The notes below the pieces were generated by a model that ran no database searches, was not told the origin of the DNA, and was given only the letters and a program-made list of their open reading frames with translations. Below are positions 54,080 to 63,580 of a stretch of DNA of 64,000 nucleotides, in pieces (position 1 is the stretch's first letter; each line of letters starts with the position of its first letter). The position numbers were made by a program, and so were the translations under genes. Origin of the DNA: CAWEBF01 sp963807235 (GTDB lineage: Bacteria; Acidobacteriota; Vicinamibacteria; Vicinamibacterales; UBA2999); the NCBI GenBank assembly GCA_963807235.1, contig CAWEBF010000035.1:186001-250000 (forward strand), written 5' to 3'.

Positions 54080-55327
54080 ATGAGCACACCACTCGCGCAT
54101 CGAGTGCCGGTCGTCGTGTCGAGCCTTGCGATCGCCTTTTGTCTTGTTTCCCGGCCGGCATCGGCCCAGGACGTGGCGATCACCAACGTGCGGGTGATCG
54201 TCGGCAACGGCACCGTGATTAATTCCGGCACCATCGTCGTCCGCGGCGGCAAGATCGTTTCGGTCGGCCCCGGCCCGGCGAGCACGCAGGGCCTGACGGT
54301 CATCGACGGCAAGGGCATGAGCGCGATGGCCGGCTTCATCGACGGCCACAAGCACGTCAACAACGGCGAGACCGCGGCGGCGCAGATGCGGTCGCTGCTC
54401 GAGGCCGGCTACACGACGGTGCTGGCCGGCGGCGGGCAGGCCGACGCCAACATCGCGCTGCGGGATCGGATCGACAAGGGCGAGTTCATCGGCCCGCGCA
54501 TCATCCCGTCCGGACAGGTCCAACTGCGGCAGACGCCTGCGGAAGCGCGCGCGGCGGTGCAGGCGCTGGCGGCCAAGGGCGTGAAGCACACCGGCGAGAT
54601 CGGCCTGACGCCGGAACCCGCGCCGCCGCAGGCCGAGATCGAAACGTTGAAGGCGATCGTCGATGAGGCCAAGAAGGCGGGGATCCAGGTGAACGTGCAC
54701 GCGGTGAGCAGCCCGGCGATGGCGGCCGCCGTGGACGCCGGCGTGACCCGCCTGGTGCACCTGCCGAACAAGGATTTCACCACCTACGAGCAGGCCGAAA
54801 AGGTGGCCCAGGCCGGCGCGATCGTAGCGGGCCTCATCGCCTTCGGCGCGCCGAACATCGACAGCCTGTCGCCGGCGCCGGCGCAGGTGCAGTGGCCCAA
54901 GGACAACACCACGCGCTTCCGCGACGGCAAGCCGTGGCCGGAGGCGATTGCCGGGGCAAATCGCGACCCGAAGGGCCGCGCCACGGGTACCGAGGGCGGC
55001 TACACCATCATCAACGCGCGACGGATCTGGGATGCCGACGGCGTGAACCGCGGCACCATCTCCTACTCCACCGACCAGAACGCCGCCGACATCGTCGTGC
55101 TGGAGCACGAGCTGAAGTCGTTCAGCATCGTGTTCTCGATGGCCGACATTCACCGCATCATCGGCGCCAACGCCGCCCGCTACGTGGGCATGGCCGATCA
55201 GATCGGCACGCTCGAGGTCGGGAAGCTGGCCGACATCATCCTCCTCGACGGCGACCCGACGCAGAACATCTACGAGATGCTGAAGACGAAGGTCGTGCTC
55301 AGGGAAGGCAAGAGTTTTGATAGATAA
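54080..55327 (+). CDS. Exported amidohydrolase (imidazolonepropionase-like)
   Basis: A 415-residue metal-dependent hydrolase with a signal peptide (VSSLAIAFCLVSRPASAQD). The barrel carries the HxH metal motif in MAGFIDGHKHVNNG, GYTTVLAGGGQ, VNVHAVSSPAMAAAVDAGVT and the C-terminal subdomain GTLEVGKLADIILLDGDPTQ. Relatives cleave dipeptides or cyclic amides in the periplasm. In a strict catalytic set the fourth His and Asp are not obvious, so activity is uncertain. Unbroken frame. Confidence 0.85.
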   Translation: MSTPLAHRVPVVVSSLAIAFCLVSRPASAQDVAITNVRVIVGNGTVINSGTIVVRGGKIVSVGPGPASTQGLTVIDGKGMSAMAGFIDGHKHVNNGETAAAQMRSLLEAGYTTVLAGGGQADANIALRDRIDKGEFIGPRIIPSGQVQLRQTPAEARAAVQALAAKGVKHTGEIGLTPEPAPPQAEIETLKAIVDEAKKAGIQVNVHAVSSPAMAAAVDAGVTRLVHLPNKDFTTYEQAEKVAQAGAIVAGLIAFGAPNIDSLSPAPAQVQWPKDNTTRFRDGKPWPEAIAGANRDPKGRATGTEGGYTIINARRIWDADGVNRGTISYSTDQNAADIVVLEHELKSFSIVFSMADIHRIIGANAARYVGMADQIGTLEVGKLADIILLDGDPTQNIYEMLKTKVVLREGKSFDR

Positions 55328-55336
55328 GCGCAAATA

Positions 55337-55376
55337 GGCTCTAGGCTCTGGGCTCTAGGCTTTGGGAAGAACCGGA
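55337..55376 (+). repeat. Heptamer array plus unique tail, inverted copy at 63717-63756
   Basis: GGCTCTA GGCTCTG GGCTCTA GGCTTTG followed by GGAAGAACCGGA. The reverse complement of 63717-63756 reads nearly the same, including the GGAAGAAC tail, so this is a mobile or duplicated 40-bp element. Confidence 0.85.
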
Positions 55377-55385
55377 ACTGGGTAA

Positions 55386-56428
55386 ATGAGAACGCTCGAC
55401 AGACGGACCGCGATCGGAGGCATCCTCGGTGCGCTGGGCCTGGCATCGGTGCCCGGGCCGCTTCGCTTGATCGCGCAATCGCAGACGGCGCGCCCGCACC
55501 GCGTGGACATGCACCACCACTTCGCGCCGCCGGCGTGGGTGACGGCCGTCAAGGGACGGCCGCTGCTGCAGCCCGCCAACACCACGTGGACGCCGGCCAG
55601 GTCGATCGAGGACATGGACCGCGGCGGCGTTGCGACGGCCATGGTGTCGATCACCAACCCCGGGCTGTGGTTCGGCGACGCGCCGATGACGCGCACGCTG
55701 GCGCGCGCGTGCAATGACTACGGGGCGCGGCTGGTGCAGGATCATCCGCGGCGCTTCGGGTTGTTCGCGGCCATGCCGATGCCCGCCGTGGACGCGACGC
55801 TGGCCGAGATCGGCTATGCGTACGACACGCTGAAGGCCGATGGCATCGGCCTGTTCACCAGCTACGGCGACACCTGGCTGGGGAACGCGCGGTTCCAACC
55901 GGTGATGGAAGAGCTGAACCGGCGGAACGCCGTGGTGCACGTGCACCCCACCGCCGCCAACTGCTGCCGCAATCTCGAGTACGCGCCCGGCGTGGCGCCG
56001 GGCAGCATGGAGTACGGCACCGACACCACCCGCGCCATCATGGGCGTGGCCTTCAGCGGCGACGCGCGGCGCTACCCCAACATCCGGTTCATCTGGTCGC
56101 ACGCGGGCGGCACCGTGCCGTTTCTCGCCGGCCGCATCGAAGGCGCCTCGCGCGGCGCGGGCGACAGGCTGCCCGACGGCTTCACGGCGGCCATCAAGCG
56201 CTTCTACTACGACCTGGCAGGCGCGACGAACCGCGGCGCCGTGGCGTCACTGCTGCAGCTGGTCACGCCGTCGCAGGTGCTGTTCGGCACGGATTTTCCA
56301 CCGGGAGGCACGAGCGCCGAGTACGTGAAGGCGCTGGCCGAGCTGGGCCTGTTCGCCGCGGCGGACGTGCGCGCGTCGAACGAGACAATGCGGTTCGCCT
56401 CTTGCCGCGACTCGCGACCGCGCAGTGA
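55386..56428 (+). CDS. Tat-exported amidohydrolase_2 (ACMSD-like) family protein (one frameshift)
   Basis: About 346 residues with a twin-arginine-like signal (DRRTAIGGILGALGLASVPG). The metal-dependent barrel shows VDMHHHFAPPAW, VVHVHPTAANCC, IRFIWSHAGGTVPFLAGRIE and VLFGTDFPPGGTSAEYV, the His, His, Asp metal ligands of ACMSD-type decarboxylases and hydrolases. Near 56380 the frame changes to VERDNAVRLLPRLATAQ, the normal C-terminus; without the shift it would read into the next heptamer array. Substrate unknown. Confidence 0.85.
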
Positions 56429-56434
56429 CAGCGC

Positions 56435-56498
56435 GGCTCTGGGCTCTGGGCTCTAGGCTCTGGCAGAACTGGAGACTGGAGACCGGAGACTGGAGACT
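56435..56498 (+). repeat. Two adjacent heptamer arrays of different sequence
   Basis: GGCTCTG GGCTCTG GGCTCTA GGCTCTG (56435-56462) and GGAGACT GGAGACC GGAGACT GGAGACT (56471-56498), eight bases apart, ending 7 bases before the hisA GTG. The purine-rich second array supplies GGAG motifs that can act as the hisA ribosome binding site. Confidence 0.9.
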
Positions 56499-56505
56499 AT
56501 TCCAA

Positions 56506-57187
56506 GTGCTGATTCCCTCCATCGACCTCCAAGGCGGAAGTGTCGTTCAGCTCGTCCAGGGCGAGAAGCTTGCGATCAAGGCCGACGATGCTGAACCCTG
56601 GATTGTGAAGTTCTCCCGCTTTCCGCGCGTGCAGCTGATCGACCTGGACGCGGCGAAGGGAACGGGCGACAACAGCGCCATCGTGGCCGGCATCTGCAAG
56701 CGGCTGCCCTGCCGCGTCGGCGGTGGCATTCGCTCGTTGGCGCGCGCCCGATCGGTGCTCGACGCGGGCGCGCATGCCGTGATCGCCAGCTCGGCGCTTT
56801 TCCGCGACGGCGCGGTGGACACCGTCTTCGCCGCCGAACTGGCCGCGGCCGTGGGGCGCGAGCGCGTCATCGCCGCCGTGGACAGCCGCGGCGGCCGCGT
56901 GGCCATCCACGGCTGGAAGACCGTGCTCCCGATCACGGCCGTGGACGCCGTGAAGGCGCTGGAGCCCTACTGCGACGAGTTCCTCTACACCCACGTGGAC
57001 AAGGAGGGGCTGATGCAGGGGACCGACATGGGCGCGATCCTGGCCGTTCGCGCGCGCCACCGCGCGCCGCGTGACTGCCGCTGGCGGCATCACCACGTGG
57101 GACGACATCGACGCGCTGGACGCGGCCGGCGTGGACGCGGTGGTGGGGATGGCGATCTACACGGGCCAGCTGCCGCTGGAGCGCTGA
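56506..57187 (+). CDS. hisA: Phosphoribosylformimino-AICAR ribotide isomerase (one frameshift)
   Basis: TIM-barrel HisA of about 227 residues. Catalytic Asp in LIPSIDLQGGSVVQL and the second Asp block YTHVDKEG; phosphate-binding VGGGIRSLARA and, after the shift near 57055, TAAGGITTWDDIDAL, ending AIYTGQLPLER. VDSRGGRVAIHGW is a typical mid-barrel strand. GTG 56506 is the start. It supplies the step between HisI and HisH/F but lies 14 kb from that operon, alone, behind repeat arrays, so it escapes the his attenuator. Confidence 0.93.
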
Positions 57188-57216
57188 CCCAGCGCCGCTG
57201 GGACCGACGCTCCCCC

Positions 57217-57222
57217 TATAAT
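57217..57222 (+). promoter_or_regulatory. Perfect -10 box before the kinase gene
   Basis: TATAAT 14 bases before ATG 57236; no recognisable -35 hexamer. It would give a 5' leader of only a few bases. Confidence 0.4.
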
Positions 57223-57235
57223 CAGCGCCGCGCTC

Positions 57236-59903
57236 ATGGCACTGTCTCCCGGCACTCGCCTCGGCCCCTATGAAGTCACCGCCCAGATCGGAGTCGGCGG
57301 CATGGGGGAAGTGTATCGGGCCCGAGATGCCAGGCTTCAGCGCGATGTCGCGATCAAGGTGCTGCCCGAAGCCTTTGCACAGGACAGCGGGCGTCTGGCG
57401 CGCTTTGAACGCGAGGCTCGGTACGCTCGCTTCGCTGAACCACCAGAATATCGCGGCGATTTATGGACTGGAGGATGCAGAGGGCGTGAAGGCCCTCGTG
57501 ATGGAACTGGTCGAGGGGCCGACCCTCGCGGACCGCATCGTGCAGGGCGCAGTTTCCGTGGACGAAGCGCTCGCCATCGCGAAGCAGATTGCCGAAGCGC
57601 TTGAAGCCGCGCACGAGCAGGGCATCATTCACCGCGATCTGAAACCCGCCAACATCAAGGTGCGGGCGGACGGCACGGTGAAGGTGCTGGATTTTGGGCT
57701 GGCCAAGGCGATGCAGCCGACGGGCGCGATGGCGGCGAGTAACTCGACGTCGCCGACGATCACGATGCCCGCGATGACGGAAGCCGGCCTGATCCTCGGG
57801 ACTGCGTCGTACATGAGCCCTGAGCAGGCGAAGGGGAAGCCCGTCGACGAGCGCACGGACATCTGGGCCTTCGGGTGCGTGCTCTACGAGATGTTGAGCG
57901 GTCACTCCGCTTTCGGCGGTGGAGACGCGGCAGGGGTTCTCGCGCGCGTGCTCGAACGCGAACCGGACTGGACCCGCTTGTCGAACGACGTGCCGCAGTC
58001 GGTCCGGCGGCTGCTGCGAGTCTGCCTGGACAAGAGTACGAAGAACCGCCGGCAGGCTGCGGGTGACTTGCGCATCGACATCGATCAGATACTGACCGCG
58101 CCACTCACGGAGCCACCAGTGCCGCCTCGGCGACGCGTGCAAGTTGCCTGGCTCGCGGTCGCTGGGGTGCTTGTCGCTGCACTGGCTGTTCCCGTCTTCA
58201 GGTTCCTGTGGGGTATGCCGCAGCCCACTGCGCCGACCGAAATGCGGCTGCACATCCTCACTCCCTCCACACCTGCGCCGTTTCAGTTTGCGCTGTCACC
58301 AGACGGTCGACACCTCGTCTTCGTCGCGTCCGGGGACGGGCCGCAGCGGCTGTGGCTTCGGTCGCTGGATCGGACTGATGCACGGCCGATGGCGGGGACC
58401 GACGGCGCTCAATACCCGTTCTGGTCGGCTGACAGTCGATCGATTGGTTTCTTTACGGCGGGCAAGCTGCACCGCATCGATATCGCCGGCGGCGCGCCAC
58501 GCGCGCTGGCCAACGCGCCGGGCGGTCGCGGCGGCACCTGGAGCGCGGACGGCACCATCGTGTTCGCTCAAGGAATCTCGCTGCCGCTCTTCCGAGTGGC
58601 CGCCTCGCACGGCCCGGTCTCCGCTGTCACGACACTCGAGGCGGGCCAGAGCGGCCACCGGTTTCCGCAGTTTCTGCCCGACGGCCGGCGGTTTCTCTTT
58701 TATGTCTCCGGTAACGTGGAGACGTCTGGCATCTATCTGGGTTCGCTCGATGGCGGACAGCCGAAGCGACTGACCGGGGCCGACACGGCCGGGGCGTACC
58801 TGCCGCCGGACCGCGTCATCTTCGTGAGGCAACATGAACTGGTCGTGCAGCAGCTGGATGCGGGCCGACGCGAGCTGACGGGCGAGCCGATTGTCTTGGC
58901 TGACGGTGTCGGCACCGAAGCGCCCAATCTGGGCGGATTCTCAGTTTCCTCCAGCGGCCTCGTGGCATTTCGCACAGGTGGCGGCCAGCGTCTGCAGTTG
59001 GTGTGGCGCGATCGAACCGGTCGCGCCCTGGGAGTCGCCGGAGAAGCGGACGCGAACAGCCCGTCCTATTTGGAACTGTCATCCGATGGGCGCCGCGCCG
59101 CCGTCCAACGAATCGTCGAGAACAACACGGACGTCTGGCTGCTGGACCTGGCACGCGGCGGATCCAGCCGCTTCACGTTCGACATTGCCAATGAACAGCT
59201 TCCCACATGGTCGCCCGATGGAACGCGGATCGCGTTCTCATCGAACCGCACGGGACGAAACAATCTCTACCTGAAGCTCGCGAGCGGAGCAGGCAGTGAG
59301 ACGTTGCTGCTCGACACACCCAACAACAAACAAGCGCAGGACTGGTCGAGGGACGGCCGGTTCTTGCTGTACTACGAGATCGATCCAGTGATGGGGCGCG
59401 ACCTCTGGGCGCTCGACATGACCGGCGAGCGGAAGCCGACAATCGTCGCGAACACCATGTTCGAGGAGCGCAGCGCTCGGTTTTCGCCGGATGGCCGCTG
59501 GGTCGCGTACCGAGACCAACGAGTCAGGGCGATTCGAAATCGTGGTGCAATCGTTCCCGGAGCCGCACGGCCGGTTGCTGGTGTCCACCGGCGGGGGCAT
59601 GCACCCACGCTGGAGGGCCGACGGCAGCGAAATCTACTTCATCGGGCCGGACGAGGTGCTGATGGCCGCGACCGTAGTCTCTCGGCCGGCACGTCCCGGA
59701 GGGACGGAGCCGACCTTTGAGGCTGGGAAGCCCGCGGCGTTGTTCCCGACGCATGTCGTGGGCGGTGCCTCGGCAAACCTCGTCAGGGCACAGTACGACA
59801 TCTCCGGCGACGGTCGGTTCCTGCTCAATGAGACGGTAGTGGAATCGGACGCCGAGCCCATCACGCTCATCTTTGCAGCCACCCTATCCAAGCCCGGGCT
59901 TGA
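57236..59903 (+). CDS. Membrane Ser/Thr protein kinase with TolB/WD40-like propeller (two or three frameshifts)
   Basis: About 890 residues, a close structural match to the kinase at 9845-12498. Kinase motifs: GVGGMGEVYRARDARLQRDV, VAIKVLP, IIHRDLKPANIKV, VLDFGLAKAM, YMSPEQAKGK. A transmembrane helix (AWLAVAGVLVAALAVPVFRF) and a TolB-like propeller follow (FALSPDGRHLVFVAS, TWSPDGTRIAFSSNRTGRN). Shifts near 57422 (EREAR to TLASLNHQN) and 59511 (VAYR to TNESGRFEIVV). After DAEPITLI the frame runs on without stop; a TGA at 59901-59903 one frame over is the likely true end. Confidence 0.85.
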
Positions 59904-59908
59904 CCGTG

Positions 59909-59947
59909 TTACGTTAGATGACGTAACCATTACGGACTTTTACGTAA
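59909..59947. promoter_or_regulatory. Repeated TTACGT/ACGTAA palindromes
   Basis: TTACGT-N6-ACGTAA (59909-59926), TTACGG (59930-59935) and the perfect 8-mer TTACGTAA (59940-59947), the last ending 3 bases before ATG 59951. No Shine-Dalgarno sequence is present. Probably an operator, or operator plus promoter, for the ATPase gene. Confidence 0.55.
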
Positions 59948-59950
59948 TCG

Positions 59951-61096
59951 ATGCAGAACCCCTTCGTGTACGGCGAGATCGTTCCCGACGACGCGTTCGT
60001 CGATCGCGAGGTCGAGCTGGATCGCCTGGTGACCGACCTGGCCGGCGGCCAGAAGGTCTTCCTCATCTCGCCCCGGCGCTACGGCAAATCGTCGCTCGTC
60101 CGGCAGGCGCTGGGGGCGCTGGCCCGGCAGAACGCGCTCACGGCCGAGGTAACGGTCAGCAGCTACAGCTCGTACCTGGCGTTCCTCGAGGGGTATGCGG
60201 GCGCGCTTGCCGCGTTGGACACGAAGTGGGAACGGACCAAGAGCTGGTTCAGCGGCGCCATCAAGTCCACCCGCCCCGAACTGCGGTACGAGCCCAAGGA
60301 GATGGGCCTCGGGCGGTTCTCGGTGGCGTTTCCGCTGGTGCGATCCGACCGCGACGTGACACGGCTCGCGAACGAGATCTTCGCCCTGCCCGGCCAGCTC
60401 GCCGACGCGCGCAAGCGTACGGTGGTCGTGGCGCTCGACGAGTTCCAGGCGGTCAACGGGTTCAACGGAGGCAGCGTCGAGCACGCGCTGCGTGCCGCCG
60501 CCCAGCAGCAGCGGAGGGTCGGCTACGTCTTCGCCGGATCGGAGCCGAGCCTGATGGAACAGATGATCGGCCCGCGGCGGCCGTTCTACAAGGCGGGGCC
60601 GGTGATGCGGCTCGACAAGATCCCGGCGGACGTCTTTGCCGAGGCCATCGATCGTCGATTCACCAAGAGCGGCATCAAGCCCGAGGAAGGACTGGGGGTC
60701 GCCATCGTGGAACTGGCGGGCAACCTGCCCTACGACGTCCAGCGCCTCGCCCACGAAACGTGGGACGACGTGCGAGCCGCAGGCGGCAAGCGAGCCGGCC
60801 TCGATCACCTCCACGCCACGCTGTCGCGCCTTCTCGCGGAACAGGACACGATGTTCGAGGCATTGTGGCAGCGGCTGACGCTCGCGCAGCGGGCCGTGCT
60901 CCGCGCCGTGGTCATTCAAGGCGGCCGTGAGCTGCTTTCGGCCGACACGCGCGCACGGCACCGCCTGGGTGTGGCGTCCAGCACGCAGGCCGCGCTGGGG
61001 GCGCTGGCCAAGCAGGACCTCGTGATGAAGGAGGGCTCGCGGCACGTCGTAGTGGACTCGCTGTTCCGCGAGTGGGTCGCGAGGAAGACGTTTTAA
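59951..61096 (+). CDS. STAND/archaeal-type P-loop ATPase
   Basis: A 381-residue ATPase of the type often annotated AAA or archaeal ATPase (MNS clade). FVDREVELDRLVTDL is the usual start before Walker A (ISPRRYGKSSLVRQA); Walker B is VVVALDEFQAV, sensor-like YVFAGSEPSLM, and the C-terminal part is a winged helix (LTLAQRAVLRAVVIQ, TQAALGALAKQDLVMKEGSR). These proteins occur in defence, plasmid and mobile contexts, but role and partners are unknown. ATG 59951 lies directly behind palindromes and without a ribosome binding site. The frame is intact and the MFS gene follows. Confidence 0.82.
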   Translation: MQNPFVYGEIVPDDAFVDREVELDRLVTDLAGGQKVFLISPRRYGKSSLVRQALGALARQNALTAEVTVSSYSSYLAFLEGYAGALAALDTKWERTKSWFSGAIKSTRPELRYEPKEMGLGRFSVAFPLVRSDRDVTRLANEIFALPGQLADARKRTVVVALDEFQAVNGFNGGSVEHALRAAAQQQRRVGYVFAGSEPSLMEQMIGPRRPFYKAGPVMRLDKIPADVFAEAIDRRFTKSGIKPEEGLGVAIVELAGNLPYDVQRLAHETWDDVRAAGGKRAGLDHLHATLSRLLAEQDTMFEALWQRLTLAQRAVLRAVVIQGGRELLSADTRARHRLGVASSTQAALGALAKQDLVMKEGSRHVVVDSLFREWVARKTF

Positions 61097-61137
61097 AGAA
61101 GACGCTGTGAAGAAGGCGCTGTGAGGGAGACGCTGTG
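61096..61137 (+). repeat. Three tandem 14-bp units carrying Shine-Dalgarno and GTG
   Basis: AAGAAGACGCTGTG, AAGAAGGCGCTGTG and AGGGAGACGCTGTG; the last GTG is the start codon of the MFS gene. The first unit begins on the last base of the ATPase stop. Fourteen is twice seven, so this fits the heptamer periodicity seen elsewhere. Confidence 0.85.
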
Positions 61138-62439
61138 ACCGCCTGGCTCGCGCGCGTCGGGCTGGACCGGCCGGAGCTGCGAGCCTGGGCGATGTACGAC
61201 TGGGCGATCTCCGCGTTCTGGTGCACGGTAATCCTGGCCGTCTTCCCGCCCTTCTTCGCCGACTATGCAGCCGCGGGGCTCGCGCCCACCGTGGCCACGG
61301 CGCGGTTTGCCTGGGCCACCACCATCGCCGTGACGATCGTCGCCGTGATGGGCCCGATCCTGGGCGCGATCGCCGATTACCGCGCGATGAAGAAGCGTCT
61401 GCTCGCGGCATCGATGGTCCTTGGCGCCGCGGCCACCCTGCTCATGGCCACGATCGGCCGCGGGCAGTGGGAGTACGCGGCCGCGCTCTTCATGATCGGC
61501 AACATCGGCGTGGCCGCGAGCCAGGTGTTCTACGACTCGCTGTTGCCACACGTCGCGCGGCCGGACGAACTGGACCGCGTGTCGACCGCCGGGTTCGCGC
61601 TGGGCTTCGTGGGAGGCGGGCTCCTGCTGCTGGTGAACCTGGCCTGGATCCTCTCGCCGGGCACCTTCGGCCTCCCCGACACGCTGTCGGCCATCAAGCT
61701 GTCGTTCGTCAGCGTGGCGGTGTGGTGGGTCGTCTTCAGCCTGCCGCTGCTGCGGCGCGTGCCGGAGCCGCCGGCCGCCCTCGAACACGACGAGACCGGC
61801 CGTGAACCGGCGCTTCGCGTCGCGTTCACTCGCGTGTGGGAGACCTTCCACGAGCTGCGCCGATCGTACAGGCAGGCGTTCCTGATGCTCGTGGCGTTCC
61901 TGCTCTACAACGACGGCATCCTGACCATCATCCGCATGGCCGGGATCTACGGCGCCGAGATCGGCATCGACCAGAACTTGCAGGTGGCCGCCTTCGTGAT
62001 GGTGCAGTTCGTGGGCGTGCCCTTCGCGTTCATCTTCGGAGCCCTTGCGGGCCGCATCGGCCCCAAGCAAGCGGTGCTCGGCGGGCTGGCCGTCTACGTC
62101 GGCATCACCATCCTGGGCTACTTCATGCGGACCACGTGGCAGTTCTTCGCGCTGGCGTTCCTGGTGGGCATGGTGCAGGGCGGCACCCAGGCGCTCAGCC
62201 GATCGCTTTTCGCCCGGATGATCCCCAAGCACAAGTCGTCGGAGTACTTCGGCTTTTTCGCCGTGTTCGAGAAGTTTGCCGGCATCGCCGGCCCCGCCAT
62301 CTTCGCGCTCTCGATCACGCTCTTCGGATCCAGCCGCATGGCCGTCCTGTCGGTGATCGTCTTCTTCGTCCTGGGTGGGCTGGTGCTGACGCGCGTAAAT
62401 GTGGAAGAAGGCGAGGCCTATGCCAAGGCCCACCCGTAG
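61135..62439 (+). CDS. MFS transporter, UMF1/Atg22-like family
   Basis: Inner-membrane carrier of 434 residues with about twelve helices. The UMF1 signature is AWAMYDWAISAFWCTVI; other blocks are MGPILGAIADYRAMKKRLLA, MIGNIGVAASQVFYDSLLPH, GFALGFVGGGLLLLV, LLYNDGILTIIRMAGIYGAE and GMVQGGTQALSRSLFARMIP. The yeast relative Atg22 exports amino acids from the vacuole; bacterial substrates are unknown. GTG 61135 lies in the third 14-bp repeat. Convergent with the VOC gene. Confidence 0.9.
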   Translation: MTAWLARVGLDRPELRAWAMYDWAISAFWCTVILAVFPPFFADYAAAGLAPTVATARFAWATTIAVTIVAVMGPILGAIADYRAMKKRLLAASMVLGAAATLLMATIGRGQWEYAAALFMIGNIGVAASQVFYDSLLPHVARPDELDRVSTAGFALGFVGGGLLLLVNLAWILSPGTFGLPDTLSAIKLSFVSVAVWWVVFSLPLLRRVPEPPAALEHDETGREPALRVAFTRVWETFHELRRSYRQAFLMLVAFLLYNDGILTIIRMAGIYGAEIGIDQNLQVAAFVMVQFVGVPFAFIFGALAGRIGPKQAVLGGLAVYVGITILGYFMRTTWQFFALAFLVGMVQGGTQALSRSLFARMIPKHKSSEYFGFFAVFEKFAGIAGPAIFALSITLFGSSRMAVLSVIVFFVLGGLVLTRVNVEEGEAYAKAHP

Positions 62440-62451
62440 CGCATCAGCGAA

Positions 62452-63414
62452 TCAGCCGGCGCAGACGTCCCCGAGGTATCCGCCGCCCCCGCAGTAGCGG
62501 GCGTCCTGAATCTGGATCGGCAGGCCATCCGGGTCGGTGAAGTACAGCTCCGGCGTGCCTTCCGGCGCCCCGCCGCGATTGGGCATGCGATTGGTGACGT
62601 ACGAGACGAGCGGTGGGGTGCCGGTGGCGTCGCCGCGCGGCTTGATCCCGTAACTCTCGAGCGTCTTCAGGATGCCGTCGCGATCGAAGCCGGTGAGGTT
62701 CAGGCAGATGTGGTTGATGCTGGCCGGCCGGGGTTGGCCGCCGCCCCTCGCGCCTCCCCCGCCGAACATGAGGAACTGGATCTTGTCTCCCACGCCGAGC
62801 AGTGGAGCCGTGGGCCCCTGGCGCGCCTGCACGTTCAATCCGAACAGCTGCTGGTAGAACGCGTTCGAGCGCGCGGCATCGCCCGTGAACACGGTGAGGT
62901 GGCTCCAGTCGCGCGCGGCGAGCAGACCCTTCTTCGCGGACGGCTCGACCCGGCACATGTTGCCCAGGGCGCCGTCGCCTCCACAGTAGGTCGTGTCGTG
63001 GAGCTGCACGACGATGCCATCAGGATCGCTGAACGTCAGCGCTCCCTTGGATGCGTCTCCCGATGTGATGCCGTGTGCCGCCAGCTGCTTCAACGCCCGG
63101 GCGGCATCGAAGCCTTCGACGCTGAGGCTGAAGCGGTCGAACCGCGGCGGAGCGGCGCCGGCGGGGTTGAGGGCGAGAAACTGCGGCCCGGCTCCCAGTC
63201 TCAGCAGCACCGTCGATCCCTGCCGGGCCTGGACCGGCATGCCGAAGAGGCCCTGGTAGAAGTCCACGGAGCGGCCCACGTCCGACACGTTGAGCGTGAA
63301 GGAGCTGAGCCTTCTCACTGAAATGGGCGCGGCCGCGGCCTGGCCAAGAGCCCGACGGGCGAGGAGGGCCGCCGGCAGGGCGGTGAGCAAGCTTCGTCTC
63401 GAAAGGTGAACCAT
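62452..63414 (-). CDS. Exported double VOC (glyoxalase-fold) protein
   Basis: A 320-residue protein with a twin-arginine-like signal (SRRSLLTALPAALLARRALG). Two VOC domains: the first, about 35-155, has FTLNVSDVGRSVDFYQGLFG and FSDPDGIVVQLHD; the second, about 165-320, has LTVFTGDAARSNAFYQQLFG, ASINHICLNLTGFDRDGI and FTDPDGLPIQIQDARYCGGG. Duplicate CGG-D/G-x-LG-x-(M/V)C motifs (YCGGDGALGNMC and YCGGGGYLGDVC) end each domain, suggesting a paired metal or disulphide site. Substrate unknown. Confidence 0.85.
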   Translation of the reverse strand: MVHLSRRSLLTALPAALLARRALGQAAAAPISVRRLSSFTLNVSDVGRSVDFYQGLFGMPVQARQGSTVLLRLGAGPQFLALNPAGAAPPRFDRFSLSVEGFDAARALKQLAAHGITSGDASKGALTFSDPDGIVVQLHDTTYCGGDGALGNMCRVEPSAKKGLLAARDWSHLTVFTGDAARSNAFYQQLFGLNVQARQGPTAPLLGVGDKIQFLMFGGGGARGGGQPRPASINHICLNLTGFDRDGILKTLESYGIKPRGDATGTPPLVSYVTNRMPNRGGAPEGTPELYFTDPDGLPIQIQDARYCGGGGYLGDVCAG

Positions 63415-63487
63415 GACGGGGGCGATTCTACGTCAGCCCCCGTTGGCCCCCGAGCGCAAATCGAAGGCAATATTCGTGGAGACGAGA

Positions 63488-63508
63488 GGCTCCAGGCCCC
63501 AGGCCACA
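63488..63508 (+). repeat. Heptamer array
   Basis: GGCTCCA GGCCCCA GGCCACA then GGCC, in the 430-base gap before the last gene. Confidence 0.75.
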
Positions 63509-63580
63509 GGCCGGGACCGAACGTCGCGGGCCGGTGTCAAAACCGTCGTGCCCTTTGTCGCGCAGACGGATCTGGCGTCA

